A DNA stretch of 13,659 nucleotides from positions 1-13,659 of the forward strand of contig JBFWOE010000081.1 in the NCBI GenBank assembly GCA_050250695.1, written 5' to 3'. The translations under genes were made by a program, and so were the position numbers. Of this stretch, positions 13,063 through 13,659 are shown one piece after another (position 1 is the first letter of the stretch; the number at the start of each line of letters is the position of its first letter). This DNA is from Ga0077527 sp050250695. GTDB taxonomy: Bacteria > Pseudomonadota > Gammaproteobacteria > Burkholderiales > SG8-41. Under the pieces are notes generated by a model. That model had not been told where the DNA came from, did not search any database, and saw only the letters and a program-made list of their open reading frames with translations.

Positions 13063-13659
13063 ATGGAAGTCAATTTCGAAATCATCCGCGGAATTCTGGA
13101 ACGCCGTCTGCGCCAGGCGGACATCGAGCGGTTGCTGAGCGGGCTGTCCGACACCGAAAAAACCCAGCTGCTGATCCGCATCACTGAACTGGTGCGCCGG
13201 ACCACTGCGCTGGTCGATGTTGCGAACCGGGTATCCGACACGCTTTCCCTCGATGTGCTTTTTCCGCGGCTGATGGAGGTCGTGACCGAGACGCTCAATG
13301 CGGAACGCAGCTCGCTGTTCCTCCACGACGCTGAAACCGGGGAGCTTTTTTCGCGAGTCATGCAAGGCAATGCCATCGGCGAGGTGCGGTTTCCCGCGGA
13401 CCAGGGCATAGCGGGTTCGGTATTCACTTCGGGCAAGGGGGAGATCATCCCCGACGCGTACCTGGACTCCCGTTTCAACCGCAAGGTGGATACCGAGACC
13501 GGGTACCGGACCCGCAACATCCTCTGCGTTCCAATACTCAACAAGAAACAGGCGGTGATCGGGGTTACGCAGGCGCTCAACAAGCGGGAAGGCCAGTTTG
13601 ATGCCGAAGACCAGCAGGCGCTTGAGGCGCTTTCGTCACAGGCCGCTGCGGCGCTGGAG
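13063..13659 (+). CDS. GAF-domain protein, probable N-terminus of a GAF-adenylate/guanylate cyclase (partial)
   Basis: An open frame of 199 codons from ATG 13063 to the right edge without a stop. Residues 1-50 are a helical, coiled-coil-like lead-in (IIRGILERRLRQADIERLL). A GAF domain spans about 52-199 (VDVANRVSDTLSLDVLFPRLMEVV, ERSSLFLHDAETGELFSRV, GIAGSVFTSGKGEIIPDAY, YRTRNILCVPI). It ends in NKREGQFDAEDQ (173-184), which fits NKxnFx3D of the NKFDE motif found in cyclic-nucleotide-binding GAF domains, with Q instead of the last E. This style of GAF commonly precedes a class III cyclase domain, but it can also precede histidine kinase, GGDEF or other output domains, and the output domain lies outside the window. 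It is 28 nt after the GGDEF-EAL gene, so co-transcription is likely. Confidence 0.85.
   Translation, partial: MEVNFEIIRGILERRLRQADIERLLSGLSDTEKTQLLIRITELVRRTTALVDVANRVSDTLSLDVLFPRLMEVVTETLNAERSSLFLHDAETGELFSRVMQGNAIGEVRFPADQGIAGSVFTSGKGEIIPDAYLDSRFNRKVDTETGYRTRNILCVPILNKKQAVIGVTQALNKREGQFDAEDQQALEALSSQAAAALE

Noticed and set aside
1..13659. CRISPR array, insertion sequence, prophage or integration site at the tRNA
   Set aside because: No repeated spacer-like units, transposase or integrase genes were seen, and the tRNA 3' end is not visibly duplicated in the window.

Overview
The window looks like chromosomal DNA of a GC-rich proteobacterium, most likely a betaproteobacterium. The order miaB, ybeZ, ybeY, corC, lnt, glyQ, the SNxAWFG form of Lnt and the ubiquinone hydroxylase-dsbC pair support this. 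No database search was possible, so the genus is not assigned and the lineage is inference from gene order and protein style.

Left half (1-6186), all on the minus strand: a housekeeping run read right to left. A tRNA with anticodon CAU, driven by a clear sigma70 promoter with a GC-rich discriminator, is followed by a small predicted secreted protein, then miaB (tRNA ms2i6A methylthiotransferase), ybeZ (PhoH-like ATPase), ybeY (rRNA maturation RNase), corC (CBS-domain protein), lnt (apolipoprotein N-acyltransferase) and the 5' part of glyQ (glycyl-tRNA synthetase alpha), which runs off the left edge. miaB/ybeZ and ybeZ/ybeY overlap by 4 nt, so this is a tight operon for tRNA/rRNA maturation and envelope lipoprotein processing.

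Centre (6187-6414): a divergent intergenic region with the tRNA promoter, a perfect AT-rich palindrome and a possible 28-codon upstream ORF that overlaps the next gene.

Right half (6415-13659), all on the plus strand. First come a UbiH/UbiF-family FAD hydroxylase (ubiquinone biosynthesis), dsbC (periplasmic disulfide isomerase) and a small TonB-like protein. Then comes a second-messenger cluster: a metallo-beta-lactamase-fold cyclic nucleotide phosphodiesterase; an HD-GYP protein whose HD motif has become QD; a GGDEF-EAL protein with both active sites eroded but an RxxD inhibitory-site motif kept; and the start of a GAF-domain protein whose GAF carries most of an NKFDE cyclic-nucleotide-binding motif and which resembles the front end of GAF-adenylate cyclases. 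The last gene is open at the right edge. The cluster is the most interesting part of the window. It reads as a possible cAMP/c-di-GMP cross-talk module in which two c-di-GMP proteins have turned from enzymes into likely sensors or scaffolds. That function is inferred from motifs and neighbourhood only.
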